Below, in pieces: positions 1 through 8,510 of a stretch of 64,000 nt of DNA. Source of the stretch: a bacterium (GTDB lineage: Bacteria; SZUA-79; Acidulodesulfobacterales; Acidulodesulfobacteraceae). The stretch covers positions 1-64,000 of the forward strand of contig JAJZBN010000007.1 in NCBI GenBank assembly GCA_021798875.1, in the 5' to 3' direction. A program made the position numbers and the translations under genes. The notes beneath the pieces are model-generated. The model had not been told where the DNA came from and did no database searches. It saw only the letters and a program-made list of their open reading frames with translations. Position 1 is the first letter of the stretch. Each line of letters begins with the position of its first letter.

Positions 1-339
1 ATTAAAAATATTAATTTAATAAAAATAAAGTTGCAAAAATATAATTTTTTATTTTATTAATGATTTTAATAACTTACATAAAATATTTTACTTGACAAAT
101 AACACAGTTGCTGACACCTTTAATTTACACTTTTAATTTTTTGGAGTGAATAAAACTAATAAATCCTTTTTAATTTTCTTCTTAGCAGGAGGGGCGCTTT
201 GCCCGCAAACCCAATCAGGAGTAGGATAATAAATAAATCTGACACCTTTATTAAATCTGACACCTTTATTTGCCTTTATTTTTTTTAACAAAACCTGCGG
301 ATTTAGATATATGACAATAGCGGAATACGCAAATCGAAA
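1..339. other. Intergenic region with repeat fragments
   Basis: I see no gene in this AT-rich stretch. It holds three partial copies of the CTGACACCTTT half-repeat found elsewhere in the window (near 110-122 and twice in 234-269). The FAD oxidoreductase gene ends at 340, reading toward this region. Confidence 0.6.
234..269. repeat. Tandem pair of 18-bp half-repeats
   Basis: The 18-bp unit TAAATCTGACACCTTTAT occurs twice head to tail (234-251, 252-269). A shorter copy lies at about 110-122. The unit matches one arm of the palindromic element at 4845-4930, 20298-20386 and 20838-20925, so this looks like the eroded remains of such elements. Confidence 0.7.
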
Positions 340-1800
340 TTAAACTATATCGTTCTTTAAAGCGTCTCCGGTTGCCGCTACCATAGGATGAAGGGATGGG
401 GTCAACCTAGGTTGGCTTCCGAATTGCATAGTGGCTATGTCCGTAGCAGTTGCATGCATCTGAATAGCTAAACCTATAGTATTGATTAATTCTCCAGTGG
501 TAGAACCGCCCGTAATTTGACCTCCGAGCAGTTGCAAAGAATCTTTTGAAAATATTAAACGGCAATATATTTCTACAGTGCCCGGCATTGAAGCCGGATG
601 GTGGTCTGGGAGCCTCGATTCTCCTATAAGTATGTTGAACCCTTCGGCAACAGCCTGAGCTTCCGTCAAACCTGCTACTCCGAAAGCAAGTCCGTCGATT
701 TCGCTTGAGTAAACCGATACCGACCCCGCATTATATCGGGACAAGCGCAGATTAAACAGATTCATACCCGCTATCCTGCCTTCCGCCGCCGCCGCGGAAG
801 CAATCATTGAATGATTTGCCTTTCTGGTAAAAAAATCCTGCTTATGAGCGCAGTCTCCTACTGCAAATATTTTATTATCTTCCCTGGTTCTCTGAAATGC
901 ATCGACCCAGACTCCTCCAGACATAGAAAGCGTTAATCCCATTTTTTCGGCAAGTTTTACGTTAGGCCTTACTCCTATGGCTATCAATACTGCATCGACT
1001 TCGATATCATCTTTATCTTTTATTGCAAGTCCTTTTACGTTTTTGCCTGACCCATCGGACAAAATTTCTTGAACCTGAGAGTTTGTATGTATTTTAACTC
1101 CCTTAGATTTTAATATTTCTTCGATTCTGACGCAGACGTTTTTATCGAACGAAACCTCTAGAAGATTAGGAAGCATTTCTATTATATGCACTTCGATGCC
1201 TAATTTCCTAATTTCGTCGGCAAACTCCACGCCTATGAATCCGCCGCCTATAATCGCAAGCCTTTTAACTTTAGGGATAAGGTCGTTAAACAAACTTTCC
1301 AAATAGTTATAATCTTTTTGTATCGTAAAAACGCCGTTAAGTCCGGTGCCTTTTATATTTGGAATAAAATTTTCTCCTCCCATCGCCAAAACAAGTCTGT
1401 CGAATTTAATTTCTGTGACTTCTTTTAAATTTTCTATTTTATCCGGCTTGTTTTCAAAAGGACGGTCTGGCGGTATTGCTTCCATATAAGCCGTGCGGCT
1501 TTTTACGTTTATCTCTATAATATTCCCTATTAAAAGCTCGCCTCCCGCGGCAACTAAGGGTAGTCTTCCAGCCATGTCTTCGTCGGTTCCGTGAAGCGTT
1601 CCGAAAATATACGGAATTCCGCAAGGAATTACGGCATCGAATTCCCTTCTAACTACAAGAACTTTTTTATTTGGCCAGAACTGGGCGGCGGTTATTCCGG
1701 TCATCATTCCGGCCGGTCCTCCGCCTACAATAAGCACATCGGTCGTTACCGATTTAACAGTTTTAGTATCCATATAAATTTTCTTCGGCCCCGTTAACAT
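340..1800 (-). CDS. FAD/NAD(P)-dependent oxidoreductase, CoA-disulfide reductase / NADH oxidase family
   Basis: A soluble flavoprotein of about 486 residues with the two-dinucleotide-fold layout of the pyridine nucleotide-disulfide oxidoreductases. Visible motifs are an N-terminal FAD fold (VLIVGGGPAGMM), a second NAD fold (LAIIGGGFIGVEFADE) and the C-terminal FAD motif (IFAVGDCA). The single redox cysteine in IPCGIPY is placed as in CoA-disulfide reductase and Nox enzymes, which reduce CoA disulfide, polysulfide or oxygen with NAD(P)H. The substrate cannot be told from sequence. An in-frame ATG at 1773 follows a purine-rich GAAGAAAA and may be the true start; the first ATG has no visible ribosome site. 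It reads alone, with no close partner gene. Confidence 0.8.
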   Translation of the reverse strand: MLTGPKKIYMDTKTVKSVTTDVLIVGGGPAGMMTGITAAQFWPNKKVLVVRREFDAVIPCGIPYIFGTLHGTDEDMAGRLPLVAAGGELLIGNIIEINVKSRTAYMEAIPPDRPFENKPDKIENLKEVTEIKFDRLVLAMGGENFIPNIKGTGLNGVFTIQKDYNYLESLFNDLIPKVKRLAIIGGGFIGVEFADEIRKLGIEVHIIEMLPNLLEVSFDKNVCVRIEEILKSKGVKIHTNSQVQEILSDGSGKNVKGLAIKDKDDIEVDAVLIAIGVRPNVKLAEKMGLTLSMSGGVWVDAFQRTREDNKIFAVGDCAHKQDFFTRKANHSMIASAAAAEGRIAGMNLFNLRLSRYNAGSVSVYSSEIDGLAFGVAGLTEAQAVAEGFNILIGESRLPDHHPASMPGTVEIYCRLIFSKDSLQLLGGQITGGSTTGELINTIGLAIQMHATATDIATMQFGSQPRLTPSLHPMVAATGDALKNDIV

Positions 1801-1921
1801 GAAATTAAATGCAATTATATTTTAAATTATATCATACAAAAATGTTTTTAGCCCGCAATCCGCCGTACTCAAAGTCCTGATTTAGAAATTTTTATGCATT
1901 ATTGTAGTTAAATAATTTAAA

Positions 1922-2881
1922 CTATCGGGCATAATCTATAAGCGTTAGGCATTTTATCTTGTTTAAAAGGTCGAATGCTTCGATTAAACTCTTTAAAGGA
2001 ATTGCAATATCTATCAGTTTTACCCCTTTTTCGTAAAAGTTTTCTTCTTTGTCGTGAATATTTATGCAGCATACGTCTTTGTTATTTTTATCGTAATTTT
2101 TAACCCTCGAAATTAAATAATCAACAAGATATTTTTCATCGTCGAAAATATCGTACTGAAGTTCGTAATTAACCGCTGCAAGAAGAATATTAAAGCAGTT
2201 AAGACCCGCGCCGGACATTCTGTTAAAGCCGTCGGATATATATTTATAAAACTTATCCGACGGTTTAATAAATTCAAGATGATTTATAAATATCTCTTTT
2301 ACCGCTTTGTCTATAATAGGCTCGTTTTCCGTAAAAAAATAATCTACGCCGTCTTTTTCGAAAAGCATATCTTCGTCTTTTACGTTTATATTTAAGACCG
2401 TGAATTTCCTGTTGGAAAGCCTGTTTAAAATAACTTCTATGCTGCCTTCTGCAATATAATGCGCCGCAGTTTGACTTAATCTCTCAAATTCTTTATATAT
2501 TTCTTTTTCTATTATTTCAGCCTTTTCATAGTCTTTTTTATTGATTTTCAGTATAAACGATACGCCGTCTTTTTCGAATTCTATAGGAATAGAAGCTTTA
2601 TTATAAAAAGTATATTTATCGGAACCTTCCGAGCAGAGAGAGCCTCTTACGTTTTTCGTATAAATTCTCTGCCTTTCGTCGCCCGTCTTACCCCCGAAAG
2701 ATTCGTTGTTTAAAAGATATACCTCATCGCTGAACTCGATATTCCAGACCACGGTTGGATTTTCGGTATTGCAGTCGTATCCGTAATGCGCATTTATGGG
2801 ATGCATCGTAAAACCAACTCCGTTGCAGAGATATTCTACTATATTTCGTTTTTTAATGCCGCCGCCGTTTTTTTGATTCAT
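1922..2881 (-). CDS. Uncharacterised protein, 319 aa
   Basis: I do not recognise a family. The predicted protein is soluble, acidic and rich in Lys, Asp, Glu and Asn, with no signal peptide or membrane segment and no cofactor motif I can name. Base composition and codon use resemble the neighbours, and the frame is open throughout, which supports a real gene. The start has no obvious ribosome site; a later in-frame ATG (residue 26) is possible. It is separated by over 100 bp from the oxidoreductase gene downstream and about 350 bp from the porin terminator region upstream, so it is probably transcribed alone. Confidence 0.55.
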   Translation of the reverse strand: MNQKNGGGIKKRNIVEYLCNGVGFTMHPINAHYGYDCNTENPTVVWNIEFSDEVYLLNNESFGGKTGDERQRIYTKNVRGSLCSEGSDKYTFYNKASIPIEFEKDGVSFILKINKKDYEKAEIIEKEIYKEFERLSQTAAHYIAEGSIEVILNRLSNRKFTVLNINVKDEDMLFEKDGVDYFFTENEPIIDKAVKEIFINHLEFIKPSDKFYKYISDGFNRMSGAGLNCFNILLAAVNYELQYDIFDDEKYLVDYLISRVKNYDKNNKDVCCINIHDKEENFYEKGVKLIDIAIPLKSLIEAFDLLNKIKCLTLIDYAR

Positions 2882-3159
2882 GTATTTATTTATTTCTTAT
2901 ACAGACTTTGTCTTTCATTAATAATTTACATCTTGGTTACTTTTGAAAAATCGTAATATTTAGCAGTAATAAACGAGCGGTTAAAAATATTTCTTTGCAT
3001 TCCTGCTTTGTTACATTATGCTTATAACAGTTTTTAAATTCATTGGCTTTATCCCAATTGAATCCATTGCATTATTTAAGTTTGTCTATAATATCGCCAT
3101 CTATATAAATAAGTATATTTTCATAATATACAAAAATCAAGATTAATTTTTCCTTGAAA
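2882..3159. other. Intergenic region, no feature seen
   Basis: AT-rich sequence between the 319-aa protein gene and the porin terminator. It presumably carries the promoter for the 1922-2881 gene, but I see no convincing -35/-10 pair, RNA gene or repeat. Confidence 0.5.
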
Positions 3160-3190
3160 ATAAAAATACCCGCTTTTTAGGGCGGGTATC
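3160..3190 (-). terminator. Rho-independent terminator of the porin gene
   Basis: An 8-bp perfect stem (ATACCCGC at 3166-3173 pairing with GCGGGTAT at 3182-3189) has an 8-nt loop. On the minus strand it is followed by a T-rich run (TTTTTATTTT). It lies about 40 bp past the stop of the minus-strand porin gene. Confidence 0.85.
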
Positions 3191-3228
3191 AGGGAGGTGA
3201 TAGAGAGAAAAGCTATTAAGTTAAGAGT

Positions 3229-4797
3229 CTAAAATGCAATCCTTGCCTGCATGAAAAAGGCATTGGTCTGCCCCATCCATTGACCGTATTCTAAATATTG
3301 CGGGCTTGTCGATGCTATGTTTCTATAGTTGCTGGCATTTAAGAACTGGTAATTCTGCCAGTCGGCGGTCAGGGTTACGTGTTTATTAAGGCGATATGCC
3401 ACGCCGGCTACGCCTCTTTGGAAATCGTAAGGATTTCCGCCCGTAAGAGCATCTCCTGTAGCGTTATAATTTGTAGCCTCGTAATAATATCTTTGTATAA
3501 GCCCGAAAACGCCGAATTTTGTATTTGGGATATTGTAATATCCAAAAGCGTCGTATCCGTGTTCGACGTTATGTCCGTCATATAAACTTGTTATTGCAGG
3601 CATTGTACTGGAAGTGTAGCATCCGTAAACGCCGGTTTCTATACCGCAATAACTATTGGCATCCCCGCTTTCACCTGCGCCCGGTTCTACGACGTGGTTT
3701 ATTGCATAATCGTACTGCAATGCAATATTTGCATTAGGCGTTTTATAGTCTAATACCGCCGAGACTCTCGTTTCGGGACTGTTAGTATTCGGACCTATTG
3801 CCGCATCTCCAAAACTTGAATTATCTTCCGCCCAGGCATAATATCCGCTTATGCTTAGTCCGTTTAAAGCGGAATCCGCGCCCAAAGGATAAATGGTTAA
3901 TCTTGCCTGAGGAGATTTCTGGTCAACCGTTTCGTTTGCGTGAAATGCGGCGTTATCAAAAAAACCCGCGTTATACGCAAGATAAACCTTTCCGTTTGAT
4001 CTGTATTTACCGGAAACGCCGAGTCCCGCCTGAGTAGATGTTACGTTTAAGAAACCCCAAGGCGTTCTTTCCGCAACGTGATAACCCAATAAACCGTCTT
4101 CCCATGCGACCATAGGAGTCGGAAACTGTCCAGCTTTCAAATTAACGGTTAAACCGTTCGCATCGTAAACATGATTAAACTGTAAAAATGCGTATTTAAG
4201 CCTGAAATACTCGTTGCCGCCTGTAGATCCTCCGCTGGAAGCACTATTGTCCGATTTATTAATATTTGGTGTAATTTTTAAAAACCAATTATCCTTATGA
4301 TACAGAAATATTAAATATGCTCTGTTTACGTTAAACGCGTTGTAGCCGTTATTGCCGGTTGCAGGCGGATTTTCCTGAAGCTGCATCGAACCTTCCGTTA
4401 ATCCGGTCTGAGTGTAATATCCATAACCCATATAAACTAATGCGCCCAATGAAACGTTTTTCGTCCACGCCGGAAGGGTTTGCCCCTTGACTGTTTTCAG
4501 CGAAGCCTCTAACTTCTTTTCCGTAGTTTTTAAATTGTTAATCTGCTCATTAGTTTTTGCCGCATTCGGCTTTAACAGCTCATTGATGACGCTCTGTCCT
4601 ACTTTTACCCTGCCCGGTCCAGGTTTTAAAAATATTTCGCCTGTGTTGGGGTTTTCGTAAAGGGCGGCTCCCGATGCGCAAGCCTTCCCTGCCCCGCTGA
4701 ACGCAAAGACTAATGCCAGAACTGCGGCCGTCGCAAATATAAATGCCGGCAGCATATTCAATCGCATCGTCTTTTTTGTTTCGTTAATTTCGTGCAT
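3229..4797 (-). CDS. Outer-membrane porin
   Basis: A 522-residue exported beta-barrel protein. Residues 15-42 form a signal peptide (hydrophobic core, then AFSGAGKACASG). Residues about 75-105 are polar and helical, likely a short periplasmic coiled coil. The rest is rich in alternating aromatic strands (YMGYGYYTQTG, FRLKYAFLQFN) and ends in phenylalanine, the usual outer-membrane assembly signal. The pattern suits the phosphate-selective or multihaem-associated porin class; the solute is unknown. A strong GAGGAGG ribosome site stands 5-6 bp before the ATG and a clear hairpin terminator follows, so it is a single, probably highly expressed gene. Confidence 0.8.
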   Translation of the reverse strand: MHEINETKKTMRLNMLPAFIFATAAVLALVFAFSGAGKACASGAALYENPNTGEIFLKPGPGRVKVGQSVINELLKPNAAKTNEQINNLKTTEKKLEASLKTVKGQTLPAWTKNVSLGALVYMGYGYYTQTGLTEGSMQLQENPPATGNNGYNAFNVNRAYLIFLYHKDNWFLKITPNINKSDNSASSGGSTGGNEYFRLKYAFLQFNHVYDANGLTVNLKAGQFPTPMVAWEDGLLGYHVAERTPWGFLNVTSTQAGLGVSGKYRSNGKVYLAYNAGFFDNAAFHANETVDQKSPQARLTIYPLGADSALNGLSISGYYAWAEDNSSFGDAAIGPNTNSPETRVSAVLDYKTPNANIALQYDYAINHVVEPGAGESGDANSYCGIETGVYGCYTSSTMPAITSLYDGHNVEHGYDAFGYYNIPNTKFGVFGLIQRYYYEATNYNATGDALTGGNPYDFQRGVAGVAYRLNKHVTLTADWQNYQFLNASNYRNIASTSPQYLEYGQWMGQTNAFFMQARIAF

Positions 4798-4844
4798 GAC
4801 TTCCTCCTCTCTTTTAGTTTGGTTTGCTTAATTTATATATATTG

Positions 4845-4930
4845 AAAAAAGGTGTCAGATTAATTTTCCTTATATATAATTTGATTTATGCATATTTTTT
4901 CAAGCGGAAAATAAAATCTGACACCTTTTT
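4845..4930. repeat. Palindromic dispersed element (copy 1)
   Basis: An inverted repeat of about 86 bp. The left arm AAAAAAGGTGTCAGATTAAT continues into TTTCC; the right arm GGAAAATAAAATCTGACACC ends in a T run; an AT-rich centre separates them. It lies in the porin leader region, about 50 bp upstream of its ATG. Near-identical copies occur at 20298-20386 and 20838-20925, with half copies at 234-269, about 5163-5185 and 29685-29709. The style is that of REP/REPIN or MITE elements moved by an IS200-like (RAYT) transposase; no transposase is in the window. Confidence 0.8.
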
Positions 4931-5245
4931 CCGACCTTTCTGATTTCATATTTATTCTAACAAACGAATGTTACAATATTATTACAGTTATGTTAAATTT
5001 TCGTAATAATTTATTTTTTTATCTAAATTTCTGGATTTGCTATTAATTATAGAGATTTGTAATTGGGGTCGGTCAGGAAAATTTAGGATAATTCAGGATA
5101 GATGAATAAGAAATGATAATGGAAAATTAAGAATATTGCATACACTCCTATCATTTATAAAAGAAAAAGGTGTCAATTTTTTTCCGACTAATAATGCTGC
5201 AACAATTAATAACAATTTATAGTAAAATTAATCTGACTTTTTCTT
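4931..5245. other. Intergenic region with degenerate half-repeat
   Basis: No gene is visible. A degenerate half-element (AAAAAGGTGTCAATTTTTTT) lies at about 5165-5184, a worn copy of the dispersed palindrome. The rest is AT-rich sequence between the rrf2 stop and the porin leader. Confidence 0.55.
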
Positions 5246-5686
5246 TTATTGCATAACTCCCGATAAGACTTCCATTTTATTCTTTTTATCGGTTGCAAAA
5301 TCGGCGATAGAGTAAGAATTCAGGGCATTTATCAGAATTTTTCTTATATCGGTCCACATATAATGAACGTCGCAGATGCCTATTTCATTGCAGGCGGATT
5401 TATTTACCGCGCACCGGTTTAGCAGGATAGGACCGTCGATAATTTCGATAACCGTTTTTATCGTAATATTTTCGGGCTGAGTATTAAAAGTGAAACCGCC
5501 TTTAGTACCGGTGAAAGAGTTAACGATACCGCTTTTTGCCAATGTTTGAAATATTTTCGACATAAAGGAAGCCGGTGAATTTGTGTTTTTTGCAATATCT
5601 TTTACGAAACACACCGTTCCTGCGGGCTGTTTCGCCATATAAACCAATCCTCTGATAGCATAATCGCTGGCTCTTGAAATATTCAC
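5246..5686 (-). CDS. Rrf2-family transcriptional regulator
   Basis: A 146-residue winged-helix regulator. The N-terminus MNISRASDYAIRGLVYMA and the wing region TKGGF are typical of the Rrf2/IscR/NsrR family. Cysteines 92, 99 and 105 (C-x6-C-x5-C) sit where family members ligate an iron-sulfur cluster, so it probably senses iron-sulfur status, NO or redox state. It lies just past cydAB in the same direction but beyond a strong hairpin, so it probably has its own promoter. An AGAGGTG ribosome site precedes the ATG. Control of cydAB is a reasonable guess from position, not shown. Confidence 0.85.
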   Translation of the reverse strand: MNISRASDYAIRGLVYMAKQPAGTVCFVKDIAKNTNSPASFMSKIFQTLAKSGIVNSFTGTKGGFTFNTQPENITIKTVIEIIDGPILLNRCAVNKSACNEIGICDVHYMWTDIRKILINALNSYSIADFATDKKNKMEVLSGVMQ

Positions 5687-5741
5687 GTAAACACCTCTGA
5701 ATAAGATATGAATTATCTTTATTATTATATAATATAGGGTA

Positions 5742-5797
5742 AAAAAATGCCCTATAAAAAATTAAGGGGGGTTAATTTTATTATAGGGCTTTTTTGG
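5742..5797. terminator. Bidirectional hairpin terminator between cydB and rrf2
   Basis: A long stem begins GCCCTATAA (5749-5757), ends TTATAGGGC (5781-5789), and is extended inward by complementary AAAATTAA/TTAATTTT around a G6 loop. An A run precedes it and a T6 run follows, so it could stop transcription on either strand. It lies just past the cydB stop. Confidence 0.85.
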
Positions 5798-5826
5798 TAA
5801 AGGTTAAAATATATACATAATAAAAA

Positions 5827-6843
5827 TCAATAACTGCTGTCGTCCATTTTTACCTTTAAGCCAAACTTTTTATATGCGTAAATTGCATATATTAACACAA
5901 GCGGCAAACCAATAATAGTAGCAATAAGCATTACTAAAAGAGTAAAATGGTTTGAAGCCGAATTATAAATATTTAAACTGTATTTTGTATTAATCGAAGA
6001 TGGAACTATATTCGGAAATATGCCGACTGCCAAACTTGCAACAGCGCCTATAATAGCGACTACGGAATATGCAAAAGGTTTTATATCGCTTGTAGATCCT
6101 GCCGTTAATATAACTCCTATAGCTCCTATCAGCATTATAACCGGAACAATGTCCCCTATTATGCCGAAACTGTTGCCGAGAAGCCTTGGGGCAAATATAG
6201 GAGAAATTATTAAAAACAATAAAGTAACGATTATAAAGGCTACCGCAAATCCTTTTGCATAAGATCTTGCCCTATGCTGGACTTCTCCTTCTGTTTTCAT
6301 AATTAAATAAGTAGAACCGTGCATTAAAAACATGAAAAGAGATATAAGACCGCCTACTAAACCGAAAATATTTAAAAGGCTAAAAAGCGACTGATAATCG
6401 ATATGCTCTTTATTCAGCGGAACTCCCATTAATATATTTGCTATAGCCACGCCGAGAAGTAAAGCAATACCTAATCCCGTTACTGTAATGTCGGTATCCC
6501 AAAAGTTTCTCCATTTTGCAGTTTCTACTTTACTTCTAAATTCAAATGAAACCGCCCTGAATATTATCAGCCAGACGACAAGCATCATAGCAAGATAGAA
6601 CCCGCTGAAAATAGAAGCATAAACCAATGGGAACGCTGCAAAAACTGCTCCGCCTCCCAATATAAGCCACACCTGGTTTCCGTCCCAAACCGGACCGATT
6701 GCGTTAATAACGTATCTTTTTTCTTCATCGTTTTTAGCTATGAAATTTAAAAGTCCTCCTACGCCGTAATCGAATCCGTCCATAACCGACCAGCCCAAAA
6801 TGATAACGGCAACAAGAATAAACCATAATATATTTAAGTTCAT
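5827..6843 (-). CDS. cydB: Cytochrome bd ubiquinol oxidase subunit II
   Basis: A 338-residue integral membrane protein, the second subunit of the bd-type quinol oxidase that reduces oxygen to water with quinol at low oxygen. Family marks are the N-terminal GWSVMDGFDYGVG and GPVWDGNQVWLILGGG, followed by a run of hydrophobic helices. Length is close to the family norm. It is 23 bp downstream of cydA, with an AGGAGGTG ribosome site in the gap, so the two are one operon ending at the hairpin at 5742-5797. I saw no cydX-like small gene. Confidence 0.95.
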   Translation of the reverse strand: MNLNILWFILVAVIILGWSVMDGFDYGVGGLLNFIAKNDEEKRYVINAIGPVWDGNQVWLILGGGAVFAAFPLVYASIFSGFYLAMMLVVWLIIFRAVSFEFRSKVETAKWRNFWDTDITVTGLGIALLLGVAIANILMGVPLNKEHIDYQSLFSLLNIFGLVGGLISLFMFLMHGSTYLIMKTEGEVQHRARSYAKGFAVAFIIVTLLFLIISPIFAPRLLGNSFGIIGDIVPVIMLIGAIGVILTAGSTSDIKPFAYSVVAIIGAVASLAVGIFPNIVPSSINTKYSLNIYNSASNHFTLLVMLIATIIGLPLVLIYAIYAYKKFGLKVKMDDSSY

Positions 6844-6866
6844 GATAATAACACCTCCTAAATTAT

Positions 6867-8270
6867 TTAATTTGCTGCCTTTGCAGATTCGCCGGCAAGT
6901 TCGTCTTTTCCTTCATATCTTTCTCTTAATTCTCTTTTGAACAGATAAATCGCAAAAGAAGCCAAGGTTAAGTAAATTAAAACGAACATAACTACAGACA
7001 AGCCTACATCCAATACATTAACGTTCTTCGAAACTGAATCGACCGTGGTTAAAAGACCGTAAACCGTAAACGGCTGCCTTCCGATTTCGGTCGTAAACCA
7101 TCCCAATTCAATGGCAATTAAAGGCAAAAACGTAGAAACCCACAATAATTTTAACATCTTCGGGCTGTCGAACAATTTGTCTTTAAGCAGAAGATATAAA
7201 GCTATCAGCATAACTAAAGCAAAATAAAACCCAAAATACATCATTATATGAAACGACCAAAATACAATCCATACAGGCGGAAACATAGCGAGAGTCAATT
7301 TGGTGTGATCTAATTTTGAATCTTTTTTATTAATATATCTTATAGCCGCATTTAAACCCATAACTTTTGCCGCAGGATTTAAATATGAAAGCATACTTAA
7401 CATACTTGGAATACCTATTTGCGGACCGTTAGATTCTGTAGCATTATTTGGAAGAGCAAAAAGGGTTTCCGGCGCATATTTCTGAGAATGCCAGAGAGCT
7501 TCCATCATCGCAAGTTTTGTAGGCTGATATTTAACTACTTCTCTTGCACCGATATCGCCGACCAATATCTGTCCGCAAGCAACGATTACGCCGACTATAA
7601 CGGCTACTTTCAAAGCCTTCCTCATTACCATATCTTTATTATTTTTAATTAAAAACCATGAAGCGACGCCAGCCATAAAAAAAGCTGCATATTCCCATGC
7701 GCCTACAATGACATGGGTAAATTCCGACGGAAAATAAGGATTAAATACCATTTGCCAGAAATTAGTCATTTTAGGTATTCCATTAGAACCTATTTTATAA
7801 CCTGCCGGCGTCTGCATCCATGAATTTGCCACTAATATCCATACTCCGGACAAAGTAGAACCGAATGCGACAAGTATAGTAGATACCCAATGCGCTTTAG
7901 CAGAAAGCCTGTTCCATCCGAGAAGCATAACGCCTACGAAAATTGATTCCATAAAAAATGCAAACAATCCTTCGATTGCAAGAGGCGAACCAAATATTGC
8001 GCCTACGAAAGAGGAATACTGCGCCCAGTTCGTTCCGAACTGAAACTCCATAACAATTCCCGATGCAACGCCTACTACAAAGTTAATAGCGAATAATTTT
8101 GCAAAAAAACGGGTAACTCTTAAATACTCCTGATCTTTGGTAAAAACATAAATTCCTTCGGTTATTATAAGAAGCAAGCCCAAACCAATGGTTAAGGGCG
8201 GGTAAAGAAAGTGGAAAAAGGCCGTCATTCCAAACTGGATACGCGCCAGTAATAAAGCTGTACTATCCAT
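6867..8270 (-). CDS. cydA: Cytochrome bd ubiquinol oxidase subunit I
   Basis: A 467-residue membrane subunit carrying the haems and the quinol site. Axial and catalytic positions are visible: His20 in HFLYPPLT, the glutamate in AIEGLFAFFMES, the histidine in EFTHVIVGAWEYAAF, and the quinol-loop Lys and Glu in QPTKLAMMEALW. The C-terminal WFTTEIGRQPFTVYG is also conserved. The C-terminal half of the quinol loop looks short, giving a short-Q-loop enzyme. It starts with ATG after AAGGGGTG and is the first gene of cydAB. The haem it needs is probably made by the gene run just upstream. Confidence 0.95.
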   Translation of the reverse strand: MDSTALLLARIQFGMTAFFHFLYPPLTIGLGLLLIITEGIYVFTKDQEYLRVTRFFAKLFAINFVVGVASGIVMEFQFGTNWAQYSSFVGAIFGSPLAIEGLFAFFMESIFVGVMLLGWNRLSAKAHWVSTILVAFGSTLSGVWILVANSWMQTPAGYKIGSNGIPKMTNFWQMVFNPYFPSEFTHVIVGAWEYAAFFMAGVASWFLIKNNKDMVMRKALKVAVIVGVIVACGQILVGDIGAREVVKYQPTKLAMMEALWHSQKYAPETLFALPNNATESNGPQIGIPSMLSMLSYLNPAAKVMGLNAAIRYINKKDSKLDHTKLTLAMFPPVWIVFWSFHIMMYFGFYFALVMLIALYLLLKDKLFDSPKMLKLLWVSTFLPLIAIELGWFTTEIGRQPFTVYGLLTTVDSVSKNVNVLDVGLSVVMFVLIYLTLASFAIYLFKRELRERYEGKDELAGESAKAAN

Positions 8271-8375
8271 AAAGCACCCCTTAAAGTTAGAAAAAAAATT
8301 AAATTAAAATTAAATAAGAACAAATGTAAAAAATACAATATATAAATCAATAAAAATTCAACATCATTTAATTAA

Positions 8376-8403
8376 ATTTTATCTCACATTTTTAGATTGT
8401 CAA
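8376..8403 (-). promoter_or_regulatory. Promoter P1 of cydAB
   Basis: On the minus strand TTGACA (8403-8398) and TAAAAT (8381-8376) are spaced by 16 bp, placing a start about 100 nt before the cydA ATG. Sequence match only. Confidence 0.55.
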
Positions 8404-8441
8404 AAAAAATAATCAAGACAAATTTAATCCTATTTATCTTA

Positions 8442-8469
8442 TTTATACCACATGCAAAAAAATTGTCAA
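8442..8469 (-). promoter_or_regulatory. Promoter P2 of cydAB
   Basis: A second consensus-like pair on the minus strand: TTGACA (8469-8464), 16-bp spacer, TATAAA (8447-8442). Two tandem promoters with perfect -35 boxes would suit a gene pair under more than one control. Confidence 0.5.
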
Positions 8470-8510
8470 GAAAAAAATTAAGAAAGTCTAAATTATTTGA
8501 TTTTTACTTA

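Noticed and set aside
3379-4037. Plus-strand open frames inside the porin gene
   Set aside because: They are antisense shadows of a clear porin with signal peptide and C-terminal Phe.
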